Below, in pieces: positions 1 to 6,847 of a stretch of 16,603 nt of DNA. Under the pieces are notes generated by a model, which ran no database searches, was not told the origin of the DNA, and was given only the letters and a program-made list of their open reading frames with translations. The first letter of the stretch is position 1; each line of letters begins with the position of its first letter. Source of the stretch: Marinagarivorans sp. UBA5870 (lineage in GTDB: Bacteria > Pseudomonadota > Gammaproteobacteria > Pseudomonadales > Cellvibrionaceae); NCBI GenBank assembly GCA_002432555.1, contig DJFO01000238.1, positions 6,445 through 23,047 on the forward strand, read 5' to 3'. Made by a program: the position numbers and the translations under genes.

Positions 1-214
1 ATCGCGCCTCCAGATCCGCAGTCGCAGCGCCGAGTTCGGCAATAAACGTCATTTTTTCTTCGAGCTGGTTGCGCAGCAGTGCGTTTTCCCGCGCTAGGGC
101 ATCCTGCGCGTTCACCGCCGCCGGCGCAGATGCCGGCTCGTTTAGGCCGACCCCCGGGTTTTCACCGTGTCCGGCCCGCTGGCTGGAGTAAAGTTTTCGC
201 GGTGAGATGGTCAT
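1..214 (-). CDS. fliH: FliH-like export ATPase regulator, N-terminal part (truncated by window edge)
   Basis: An open frame starts at the ATG at 214-212, one base after the stop of the preceding gene, and runs off the left edge after 71 codons. A strong Shine-Dalgarno (AAGGAG at 227-222, 7 bases upstream) supports the start. The first 35 residues are rich in Gly, Pro, Ala and Ser and look disordered; residues about 38-71 (from LARENALLRN onward) have charged and hydrophobic heptads typical of a coiled coil. FliH proteins have a loose N-terminus followed by a long coiled coil and bind the export ATPase FliI and the C-ring; the position after fliF and the fliG-slot gene matches the common fliF-fliG-fliH-fliI order. 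The identity is inferred mainly from position and coiled-coil character, since the conserved C-terminal half lies outside the window. Confidence 0.6.
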   Translation of the reverse strand, partial: MTISPRKLYSSQRAGHGENPGVGLNEPASAPAAVNAQDALARENALLRNQLEEKMTFIAELGAATADLEAR

Positions 215-215
215 A

Positions 216-725
216 TCATTGCTCCTTCTGTTGCGGCACGGGCGACGTCAAATAGGTGACGCTCAGCGGAACCCGCTCCAGTTTTTCCACGAAACACCGC
301 AGCAAAAGCAGCTCGCTATTCTGACCCATGCTGCCGCCTCGCAGCGCCGCAGCGGCTTTTTTCCCACCTTTTCTGCCCCAGTTTTGCAACAAAAGTTCTT
401 CGACCTCTTTGGCCCAGGTCCACGGATAGGCCGCGAGTAAGCCGCGGATCATGAACAGAGGTTCGTCCTGCAAGTTTTCAAATATTCGCGCGCCGTCGAA
501 CCCATCGATTTGCAGGACCAGCGCGCGTTTTTTATCGATCATACGCGCGGCCTCGAGGGCCGCGGCGAGCATATCCCTGTCCCGCGGAATGCCAAGTAAC
601 TTGAGTTCCTCCAACAGCGGCTTGATCCGGTTGCCGGCGCTGATCGGCAGGCCGGCCAGCAGCCACCGGCGATCGCGCTCCGAAAGTCCATGCAGCAGCA
701 CCGCCGCCTTTTTGTAGCCGATCAT
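216..725 (-). CDS. Small FliG-position protein (half-length FliG-like or sorting-platform protein)
   Basis: This 169-residue gene starts 3 bases after the fliF stop and ends just before the fliH-like start, exactly where fliG normally sits. Its N-terminus (KKAAVLLHGLSERDRRWLL, residues 5-23) resembles the opening of FliG (KAAxLLxxLxxxxAxxVLxxL). A second helix-rich segment around residues 80-112 (FENLQDEPLF through EVEELL) loosely recalls the FliG armadillo-type repeat. FliG is normally about 330 residues with N, middle and C-terminal torque domains; nothing here resembles the charged C-terminal torque helix. The C-terminus is Lys/Gly-rich, then hydrophobic (SELLLLRCF) and Gln-rich. Non-flagellar type III systems carry a small SctK protein between their FliF and FliH homologues, so an SctK-like adaptor is an alternative. 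I am sure it is a gene from operon packing; the FliG kinship is tentative. Confidence 0.6.
   Translation of the reverse strand: MIGYKKAAVLLHGLSERDRRWLLAGLPISAGNRIKPLLEELKLLGIPRDRDMLAAALEAARMIDKKRALVLQIDGFDGARIFENLQDEPLFMIRGLLAAYPWTWAKEVEELLLQNWGRKGGKKAAAALRGGSMGQNSELLLLRCFVEKLERVPLSVTYLTSPVPQQKEQ
222..227 (-). promoter_or_regulatory. Shine-Dalgarno for fliH-like gene
   Basis: AAGGAG on the minus strand lies 7 bases before the ATG at 214, inside the 3' end of the preceding gene. It selects this ATG over the out-of-frame ATG at 220, which reaches a stop after two codons. Confidence 0.6.
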
Positions 726-728
726 GCG

Positions 729-2126
729 CTAATATTCCGCCAGGTTTTTGCGTTTATCTTCCGCGTCCACCCAGTTTTGCAGCGTGAGGAGCAATTGCTC
801 GCGTTCCTGCCGAGTGAGATCTTGGGTGCGCTGTCGGGTCGCCAGACGGAATATCGCCACGCCTAACAGGAGTACCAAAACAGCGACCACCAACAGATGA
901 TTGCCTTCGACCGGCTTTAGAATTTTGTCGGGCAGCGTTGTTGGCGGCGCGACGACCGGCGGCGGCTCGGATACTTGCGCGGCAGTGATAGTTTGCGGCG
1001 CCGGTTTGAGCACCGCCGAAACCACTATTTCGTCACCGCGGGTTTGGTCAACGCCCACCGCCATGGCAACCAGCCGGCCGACGTTGGCCACCACCGCGGC
1101 GTCCGCCGATTCCGGCACCAGCACACCGACGCTGATTTTTTTGATGCTCCCCGGCCGGTGTACCGTCTTGGATACGGACCGACCCACCGCGTATTCCTCT
1201 TCACGAGTTATTTTGGGCGGTGCGTTTTCGGTATTCGCCGATGACACCAGCTCTTTGGATTTCAGCAGCCCCTGTTTGGATTTTGCATCGTGGGGCATTA
1301 TGTCTTCCGTGGTAACGGTGGACTCGTTGTAATCGATGGTGGCGTCGATGCTGACCGCGAACTGGGCCAAACCAAAGGTTTTTGCCAGAACCTCTTCCGC
1401 TTTTTCTTTCAAATAATGCTCGAGTGACCGCTTCTGATCCAGCTCGCTCTGAACGAAGTCGATTTCCTCGCTCACGGGCGGCGCGCTCAGCACATTGCCG
1501 TGTTGGTCAACAACCGTAACCTGGTGCGCTTCCAACTTGGGTACGGAGGCGGATATCAGCCGCTGGATCCCGCGCACCTGTTTCGCATCGAGCGTCAGCC
1601 CCTCGTGGAGAAACAGGGTGACAGAACCACTCGCTTGTTGCCCCTCCCGTTTAAACAAGCCGCTTTCAGGCATCACCAGGTGAATGCGAGCGTATTTGAC
1701 TTCCTTCAATGACATGATGGTGCGGGTCAACTCGCCCTGCAGCGCGCGCTGAAAATTCACCTTCTGGGCAAATTCGGTTGTTCCGAAATTGGAATCGTTG
1801 AAGATTTCAAACCCTACTCCGCCGTGGATGGAAATATCCTCGCCCATCAGCGACAGCCGCGTCCTGTGCACTTGCTGGGTCGGCACAAGAATTTCCGTTC
1901 CGTTAGCACCGATCTGGTAATCCATTTTTTGCTTTTCCAAGGCCTCGAGCACCGCCGCCGCGTCCCGCTCTTGGAGGTCGGCAAAAAGCACGCTGTACTC
2001 TTTGCGGGAGGCGAAATAAAAACTCGTGGCGGCGAGCGTCACGAGCAGGAGTGAAACACCGATAATGAGGGTCGTCCGCTGGGATTTGCCCATATCGCTC
2101 CAGAGTCCTTCGAGTTGCATAATCAT
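729..2126 (-). CDS. fliF: FliF, flagellar MS-ring protein
   Basis: FliF forms the inner-membrane MS ring that houses the export gate and anchors the rod. The 465-residue protein has a transmembrane helix at about 19-39, the family's periplasmic region with typical wording (EYSVLFADLQERDAAAV at about 43-59, FAQKVNFQRALQGELTRTI, KYARIHLVMPE), and a second transmembrane helix at about 411-430. The cytoplasmic tail (LLLTLQNWVDAED, about 445-457) matches the FliG-binding helix that ends canonical FliF. At 465 residues it is shorter than the usual 530-570, mainly in the region before the second membrane helix. The ATG at 2126 is chosen as first in frame; a second ATG lies two codons later, and the Shine-Dalgarno is weak. 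It follows fliE after 66 bases containing a GC-rich dyad. The retained tail implies that it still recruits a FliG-like partner, presumably the next gene. Confidence 0.95.
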   Translation of the reverse strand: MIMQLEGLWSDMGKSQRTTLIIGVSLLLVTLAATSFYFASRKEYSVLFADLQERDAAAVLEALEKQKMDYQIGANGTEILVPTQQVHRTRLSLMGEDISIHGGVGFEIFNDSNFGTTEFAQKVNFQRALQGELTRTIMSLKEVKYARIHLVMPESGLFKREGQQASGSVTLFLHEGLTLDAKQVRGIQRLISASVPKLEAHQVTVVDQHGNVLSAPPVSEEIDFVQSELDQKRSLEHYLKEKAEEVLAKTFGLAQFAVSIDATIDYNESTVTTEDIMPHDAKSKQGLLKSKELVSSANTENAPPKITREEEYAVGRSVSKTVHRPGSIKKISVGVLVPESADAAVVANVGRLVAMAVGVDQTRGDEIVVSAVLKPAPQTITAAQVSEPPPVVAPPTTLPDKILKPVEGNHLLVVAVLVLLLGVAIFRLATRQRTQDLTRQEREQLLLTLQNWVDAEDKRKNLAEY

Positions 2127-2146
2127 CGCTTCAGTTTGTGGGACAC

Positions 2147-2161
2147 GGCCGCGACGCGGCC
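2147..2161. repeat. GC-rich dyad in the fliE-fliF spacer
   Basis: GGCCGCG-A-CGCGGCC is a perfect 7-base inverted repeat around one central base, equivalent to a 6-bp stem with a 3-base loop. It lies 20 bases upstream of the fliF start in one of the few spacers of the operon. No T-run follows on the minus strand, so it is not a classical intrinsic terminator; an mRNA-stabilising or translation-tuning hairpin, or a binding site, is possible. Confidence 0.5.
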
Positions 2162-2192
2162 AAATGCATCATTCAATCCGCCACGGACGTTC

Positions 2193-2510
2193 TCAGACCT
2201 GCATCCGCATGACTTCTTGATACCCCTCGAGTAATTTATTGCGCACCTGGACCAGCAGCTCAAATTGCAGCTTTACTTTCTCCAGGGCAATCATGACTTG
2301 GTGAATATTGTCGGTTTCGCCGACCGCCAATTTCTGCACCAGGGCATCCGACTCGTGGATTCCGCTGTTGACCGCGTCTATCTCGCGCGACAACCAGGCG
2401 GCGAAACTGTCGGAAGATGGACTCTGTACGCCGGACTCCAGCGGCAGAGCGTCTACGTGCAGCCGGCGCGACAAAACGCCGTCCAGCGAATTCAGGCTGT
2501 CGATATTCAT
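2193..2510 (-). CDS. fliE: FliE, MS-ring/rod junction protein
   Basis: FliE connects the MS ring to the proximal rod and is among the first exported rod substrates. The 105-residue product has the family's standard length and its hallmark C-terminus, VRNKLLEGYQEVMRMQV, preceded by the helical segment containing VMIALEKVKLQFELLVQ. The start ATG at 2510 lies one base after the flgC stop, with AGGAAA overlapping the end of flgC as the ribosome site. The flgB-flgC-fliE order is the widespread arrangement for this group. Confidence 0.95.
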   Translation of the reverse strand: MNIDSLNSLDGVLSRRLHVDALPLESGVQSPSSDSFAAWLSREIDAVNSGIHESDALVQKLAVGETDNIHQVMIALEKVKLQFELLVQVRNKLLEGYQEVMRMQV

Positions 2511-2511
2511 A

Positions 2512-2934
2512 TTATTTTCCTATTTCCAAAGCGCGCAGCGCCATGGACCTGGCAGCTGCAATCACTTTCACGTTGGCCTCGTAAGCCCGTTTTGATTTCA
2601 ACAGACCTACCATTTGTGATACGGGATCTATATCGGGATAGTGCACATATCCCTCGGCGTCGGCGTCCGGATGCTGCGGATCCAACACTTTTTTGGTCTC
2701 GGCGTGGCTTTCGCGAATTTCCGCCTGAACGCCCGCGAGACTGTAGGTGGAGTCATCCAGCACAGCGTCAAACCCAGTCCCTTCGGCGAGGGTGACGGCA
2801 ACCGGCCTGTAGGGACCGCCGGCGGTGGTTCGAGTGGTGTTGGCATTGGCGATATTGGCGGCAATGGTTTCCAACACCAGTTTTTGCGCGTCCATGCCGG
2901 TCGCGGCAATTTCTATCGCAGTCAATCTTCCCAT
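2512..2934 (-). CDS. flgC: FlgC, proximal rod protein
   Basis: FlgC is a proximal rod subunit exported through the flagellar gate. The 140-residue protein contains the rod signature near the N-terminus (AANIANANTTRT, about 25-36), then GGPYRPVAVTL, the conserved VLDPQHPDADAEGYVHYPDID region (written in part; about 83-103) and the C-terminal helix SKRAYEANVKVIAAARSM. Length and domain order are normal for the family (about 135). The start at 2934 has a strong Shine-Dalgarno, GGAAGGAG at 2949-2942, 7 bases upstream, in the 20-base gap after flgB. Confidence 0.96.
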   Translation of the reverse strand: MGRLTAIEIAATGMDAQKLVLETIAANIANANTTRTTAGGPYRPVAVTLAEGTGFDAVLDDSTYSLAGVQAEIRESHAETKKVLDPQHPDADAEGYVHYPDIDPVSQMVGLLKSKRAYEANVKVIAAARSMALRALEIGK

Positions 2935-2954
2935 GGCTTTTCTCCTTCCAAAAT

Positions 2955-3350
2955 TTATTCCGAGCGCCCGCCGCTGACCGCGAGCCGCAATAGAGCTCCG
3001 CGTTTGGATGCAGCTTCCAACAGCGCTTTATACTGCAATACGTTTTCTGTTAATTGGATCATCTGTTCGTCGAGTTCCACCGCTCCCGCCGACACATCGA
3101 CCGCGGCGCCGGAATCAAGCTCGCGCTTAAGACCCTCGACATCCCGCGCAAAGGATTCTTCATCGAATTGCCCCGTGCGCGCATCATAATAAGTGGCCAG
3201 GACCTGCTGGAAATCCATCGACTTGGCCAAGTAATTCGGTGTTGTGGCATTGGCAACATTGTTGGCGATCAGGTCCTGATTCTGGAGAATGGCGTCCAGG
3301 CTCAGTCCGAGCAAGCGGGAAGTCACACCTCCCAAATCGTCGATCAGCAT
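2955..3350 (-). CDS. flgB: FlgB, proximal rod protein
   Basis: FlgB is the first proximal rod subunit. The 131-residue product has the N-terminal rod helix and signature (LIANNVANATTPNYLAKS, about 27-44) and a C-terminal helix of the family type (MIQLTENVLQYKALLEA), at close to the usual length of about 135. The ATG at 3350 follows the flgI stop by 7 bases, with AGGTGA as a ribosome site overlapping the flgI stop codon. Placement directly after flgI, with no flgJ, is unusual and discussed in the findings. Confidence 0.93.
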   Translation of the reverse strand: MLIDDLGGVTSRLLGLSLDAILQNQDLIANNVANATTPNYLAKSMDFQQVLATYYDARTGQFDEESFARDVEGLKRELDSGAAVDVSAGAVELDEQMIQLTENVLQYKALLEAASKRGALLRLAVSGGRSE

Positions 3351-3357
3351 AATTCAC

Positions 3358-4500
3358 CTATTGAATGATGAGTTCCGCGTGCAGCGCACCCGCGCGCTTC
3401 ACGCCCTGAATAATCGTAATGATGTCGCGGGTGGACGCTTGCACTTTGTTGAGCGCAGTCACCAACTCGGCGATGGTCGAGTGAGTCGGCAGCGCAATGG
3501 TGTTGCCCAATTCTTCCCGCACTTCAATTTCCGTCTGCGGCACAACCTCGGTGGAAATTCTATCGCCGCCGCGCAGCACCACACCGGGCTGCGATACGAA
3601 ATAATCGGTGGTGATCGAAACATTTAAATCGCCGTGCGTGATGGTGACCGGCGCAATTCTCACCTGTCCACCGGCTACCACAGTGCCGGTGCGTTCATTG
3701 ATCACGACGCGCGCCTGCACTTCCGGTTGCACCGGCGTGTCGCCGATGCGGGTGATGATTTTTACCACGTCTTTGCGTTGCGTTTCGGGCAGAAAAACTC
3801 GGATGCGCGCCGCGTCCACCGCCGAGACATTGTCCGCGCCGAAGATTCGCTGCAGCGCCATGGTTATTTCGTTCGCCGTGTCGAAACTGGGGTCATTGAG
3901 GAAATATTCGAGATTCCCGGACTCATCCAGCAGGTTGGTGTCGAGGCGCCGCTCCACTATGGCGCCGCCGGACACTTGCGCTGCGGTCGCGTGGTTTTTT
4001 TGCACCATGTTGCCGTTCAGGTCATAGGTGTAGCCGCCGACCGACATAGGCCCCTGCGCCAAGGCATAAATTTTATTGTCGGCGCCGACCAGATGCGTCA
4101 GCAACAGCGTACCTCCAACCAGACTGCGCGCGTCACCCAGCGAAGTGACATTGATATCAAGCTTGTTGCCCACCTGGGCGTAGGGCGGCAAGGTCGCCGT
4201 CACCATGACCGCAGCCACGTTGCGAGACCTGGTGTCCTCCAGCGGAACGTCGACATCAAACCGTCGCAGCGTATTTTTGATCGACTGCATGGTGGAGGTG
4301 CTGCGCGACGTATCGCCCGTGCCCGCCAAACCTGTAACCAACCCGTAGCCGACCAGCGCATTCTCCTTCGCCGTCGAGAGGCGACACAAATCCTTCACTT
4401 TCACCAAGCCTGCATTCCCTTGAGCGAGCAACTCCACCGCCCACCCGCAAACGCAGACCAGCACTAAACCCTGCAGAACCCGCCGCACCCTGTTTTGCAT
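3358..4500 (-). CDS. flgI: FlgI, P-ring protein precursor
   Basis: FlgI polymerises into the periplasmic P ring around the rod. The 380-residue protein opens with an export signal (basic MQNRVRR, hydrophobic LQGLVLVCVCGWAVELLA, likely cleavage after the alanine near residue 26). The family block KVKDLCRLSTAKENALVGYGLVTGLAGTGDT follows (written here across two halves: KVKDLCRLSTAKENALV and GYGLVTGLAGTGDT), where the Cys replaces the usual small residue of KDLA. Later blocks include ARSLVGGTLLLTHLVGADN, VVINERTGTVVAGGQVRI and, near the end, LPTHSTIAELVTALNKVQA. I take the ATG at 4500 rather than the TTG at 4527: it has GAGG 6 bases upstream, gives a clean signal peptide and avoids overlap with flgH. 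The flgA-flgH-flgI order means the chaperone and both rings are made together. Confidence 0.96.
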   Translation of the reverse strand: MQNRVRRVLQGLVLVCVCGWAVELLAQGNAGLVKVKDLCRLSTAKENALVGYGLVTGLAGTGDTSRSTSTMQSIKNTLRRFDVDVPLEDTRSRNVAAVMVTATLPPYAQVGNKLDINVTSLGDARSLVGGTLLLTHLVGADNKIYALAQGPMSVGGYTYDLNGNMVQKNHATAAQVSGGAIVERRLDTNLLDESGNLEYFLNDPSFDTANEITMALQRIFGADNVSAVDAARIRVFLPETQRKDVVKIITRIGDTPVQPEVQARVVINERTGTVVAGGQVRIAPVTITHGDLNVSITTDYFVSQPGVVLRGGDRISTEVVPQTEIEVREELGNTIALPTHSTIAELVTALNKVQASTRDIITIIQGVKRAGALHAELIIQ

Positions 4501-4514
4501 CCCAAACCTCGGCC

Positions 4515-5084
4515 TTAAAAAATCCAATTGAACACGCGTGTGATGAACCCCGGTTTTTGCCGTTTGCCCAAGAGCCCCTCACCTTTGTATGTGATGACGG
4601 CATCCGCGATCCGATTGGAAATCACCGTATTTTCCGCCGTTATAGCATCGGGTCTCACCCTACCGGTGAGGTGAATGTACTGGTCTTCGTTGTTGAGCTT
4701 GATTTCCTGTCCGCCGGCCACCAGAAGTTCACCACTCTCGGTAACCCCGACCACCGTCACTGTGACGCTGGCCATCAATTTTCCCGTTCGCGTAATCGTC
4801 CCGCCGCCCTCAAATCGATTGCCGAATCCGACCGCACCCCCGTGGTTGCCGTCTTCCAGGCTGGCGGTGGCCGAAACATCGTTCGATCGGTTGGTATCGG
4901 TCTCGGCGGTAGTCGCGGCGGAGGCCTGCTCGTAAATCAGCACCGTAAGGCTATCGCCGACTGCTGCGGACTTTTTATCGCTGGTCAAAGCCTCGTATGC
5001 CGCCTCGTTGTAAAGCGATTGCGCCTGAACGTCCACCAGCGCCACGGCCGCGAGCAGACAAAATCCGAAGCTAATTTTTTTCAT
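4515..5084 (-). CDS. flgH: FlgH, L-ring protein, without a lipoprotein cysteine
   Basis: FlgH forms the outer-membrane L ring. From the ATG at 5084 (AGGAAA ribosome site overlapping the flgA stop) the protein has 189 residues. A signal peptide (MKKISFGFCLLAAVALVDVQA) is followed almost at once by the FlgH core: SLYNEAAYEAL, AAVGDSLTVLIYEQASA (about 40-56), then later GELLVAGGQEIKLNNEDQYI, LTGRVRPDAI and a C-terminal end in FNWIF. Canonical FlgH is a lipoprotein of about 220-235 residues with a lipobox cysteine and a spacer before the core. Here the only N-terminal cysteine (residue 9) sits inside the hydrophobic segment without a lipobox, and VQA-Q looks like an ordinary signal peptidase I site. 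The longer in-frame upstream start would overlap flgA and is rejected. Confidence 0.93.
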   Translation of the reverse strand: MKKISFGFCLLAAVALVDVQAQSLYNEAAYEALTSDKKSAAVGDSLTVLIYEQASAATTAETDTNRSNDVSATASLEDGNHGGAVGFGNRFEGGGTITRTGKLMASVTVTVVGVTESGELLVAGGQEIKLNNEDQYIHLTGRVRPDAITAENTVISNRIADAVITYKGEGLLGKRQKPGFITRVFNWIF

Positions 5085-5094
5085 GATTATTTTC

Positions 5095-6057
5095 CTATTC
5101 GACTGCGACCGTATTTTTACCGACGACTCGCGCCCTATAACGGCCGGGGCCGCCGATATTGGCAACTTCCACATCCTGCGCGGCGTTGCCGTCGGCCAAC
5201 GCCATCGCGCCTTTGGAAATTGTGATACCGCCCACCTGCGCAATGACCGTCACCTTGGAGCCTTTGGTTACGTCGGGAGCCGGCTCCAACTGCGCCTGGG
5301 TCAACACCTGGCCCGGGCGGATCATTTGGCGAGCCCGTGCGCCGCGCAATTGGTCAATGTTGCGCACTGCAGGTCGCGCCAAGGCGGCCAGGTCGCGCTC
5401 CTCCCGCACAAAGGCGGAGGCATCCAGCGGCGCCAAGGCTTTGATCTCCCGGGTCGCCACCCAGACAACCTCCACCGCATCCACGCCAAATGTCACCGGC
5501 ACTTTTTGATGGAGGCTGCCATTCACGAGTATGTCGACAAACACCGTGATTCTTTCCCCAAGCTGGAAATCGCAGGACCGCGCGCTTACCACCAGGGGCC
5601 CTGCCGGCACCGCCAGGGTTCGTGCCACCGCCGGTTCCTGAATCGCAAATTTCGTGTGGTTCCTGCTCAACCAGCCGCGCAGGCAGTCGCGCGCAGCGCT
5701 CACATAAACCTCTCCGATAAGCGCCTGACCATGTACTTCCACTTTTGTGAAGGGCGCGCCGCTCATGCGGAGTTCGCCGCGCAATTCCGGATGGTGCACA
5801 CCAAACCATCGAAGCACTTGGTCGCGGGTAAAAAACAGCACCCCACCCGGCTGCGCGTCCGCGATTACCACGCTGCGCCGCAAAGCGGCTAACAGCTGGG
5901 GCCGCGCTGGATCCATGTCAACTTCCGCAATTTCCTCCAGGGTCACCGCCTGATCACGGGTGTTGGCCGTTTCGCGCAGGCGCAACTCGACGGCAGCACT
6001 ACAGGCGAGAGCCGGATAAAAGAGCGCCAGAAAAAAGATCGACTGCAGGTGGCGCAT
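5095..6057 (-). CDS. flgA: FlgA, P-ring assembly chaperone, long form
   Basis: FlgA is a periplasmic chaperone that helps FlgI assemble into the P ring. The 320-residue protein has a signal peptide (MRHLQSIFFLALFYPALACSA), an N-terminal domain of about 170 residues, then a SAF-like and C-terminal FlgA region: REIKALAPLDASAFVREER, ARQMIRPGQVLTQAQLEP (the typical IRPGQVLT motif) and KVTVIAQVGGITISKGAMAL, ending in RARVVGKNTVAVE. Many FlgA proteins are only 220-240 residues; this is the longer type with an extra N-terminal domain, in which I see no separate function. The ATG at 6057 is 3 bases past the flgG stop, so translation is probably coupled. Its place before flgH and flgI fits its role. 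Confidence 0.92.
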   Translation of the reverse strand: MRHLQSIFFLALFYPALACSAAVELRLRETANTRDQAVTLEEIAEVDMDPARPQLLAALRRSVVIADAQPGGVLFFTRDQVLRWFGVHHPELRGELRMSGAPFTKVEVHGQALIGEVYVSAARDCLRGWLSRNHTKFAIQEPAVARTLAVPAGPLVVSARSCDFQLGERITVFVDILVNGSLHQKVPVTFGVDAVEVVWVATREIKALAPLDASAFVREERDLAALARPAVRNIDQLRGARARQMIRPGQVLTQAQLEPAPDVTKGSKVTVIAQVGGITISKGAMALADGNAAQDVEVANIGGPGRYRARVVGKNTVAVE

Positions 6058-6060
6058 CGG

Positions 6061-6840
6061 CTACCGGTTCAATCCGTTGACCACTTCCAAAATACTGTTG
6101 GATACCTGGATGACCTGGGCGTTGAGCTCGTAACCCCGCTGGGCCATCAGCAGGCCGGTCATTTCCTGCACGAGATTGACGTTCGACCGCTCCAATGCGC
6201 CCTGCTGCAGCAGACCAAACCCGTCTTCGCCCGGAGTGGAATAAAATACCGCTCCGGCCGCCTGAGTCGGCAAATACAGATTGTCGCCGATGGGGTTGAG
6301 CGCCGCCGCATTCATGAAATTGGCCAATTCGATTTGGCCGAGCAATTCGGGCTGATCGGCACCGCCAATTTTTGCGAACAGATTGCCATCCGCCTGGATC
6401 AGCAAGCTTTCGACGCCGTCGGGAATTCGAATGGCCGGACGCAGCGCATACCCGTCGTGATTCACCAAGTAACCTTCACCGTCGACCTTTAAACTGCCGG
6501 ATCGGGTGTAGGCGACCGCCCCGTCAGGCAGGACAATTTCGAGAAAGCCCTGGCCCTGAATCGCCAAATCCAACTGGCCGTCCGTGATATCGACGTCACC
6601 CTGGCTAAACTCGCGCACGACGTTGCTGATAGCGGTACCCGTGCCTATATAGGATGCCGGCTGCTCGCGGGTAAACAGCGACTTGGCCGCGCCAATTTCC
6701 TTGGCCATCAAATCCTCGAAGTGCACTTCGCTCTTTTTGAATCCGGTGGTATTGACGTTCGCCAGGTTATTTGAAATTACGTCGATCCGGCTTTGTTGGG
6801 CATGCATGCCCGAAACAGCGATATTGATAGAGTCAGTCAT
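6061..6840 (-). CDS. flgG: FlgG, distal rod protein
   Basis: FlgG builds the distal rod that passes through the P and L rings. From the ATG at 6840 (AGGAAA overlapping the flgF stop, 7-base gap) the product is 259 residues, normal for FlgG (about 260). The frame is open 13 codons further, but that part lies inside flgF and lacks the rod signature. Visible motifs: SISNNLANVNTTGFKKSEVHFEDL-type rod block near residues 20-43 (ISNNLANVNTTGFKKSEV), FSQGDVDITDGQLDLAIQGQG, YTRSGSLKVDGEGYLV, and the C-terminal block LERSNVNLVQEMTGLLMAQR followed by YELNAQVIQVSNSI. All are classic for FlgG rather than FlgE, so this is rod, not hook. Confidence 0.96.
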   Translation of the reverse strand: MTDSINIAVSGMHAQQSRIDVISNNLANVNTTGFKKSEVHFEDLMAKEIGAAKSLFTREQPASYIGTGTAISNVVREFSQGDVDITDGQLDLAIQGQGFLEIVLPDGAVAYTRSGSLKVDGEGYLVNHDGYALRPAIRIPDGVESLLIQADGNLFAKIGGADQPELLGQIELANFMNAAALNPIGDNLYLPTQAAGAVFYSTPGEDGFGLLQQGALERSNVNLVQEMTGLLMAQRGYELNAQVIQVSNSILEVVNGLNR

Positions 6841-6847
6841 AAATTTC

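Noticed and set aside
3634..4467. Long plus-strand open frame (277 codons) opposite flgI
   Set aside because: Antisense to a clear FlgI; its His/Arg/Gln-rich product is typical of an opposite-strand artefact in GC-rich coding DNA.
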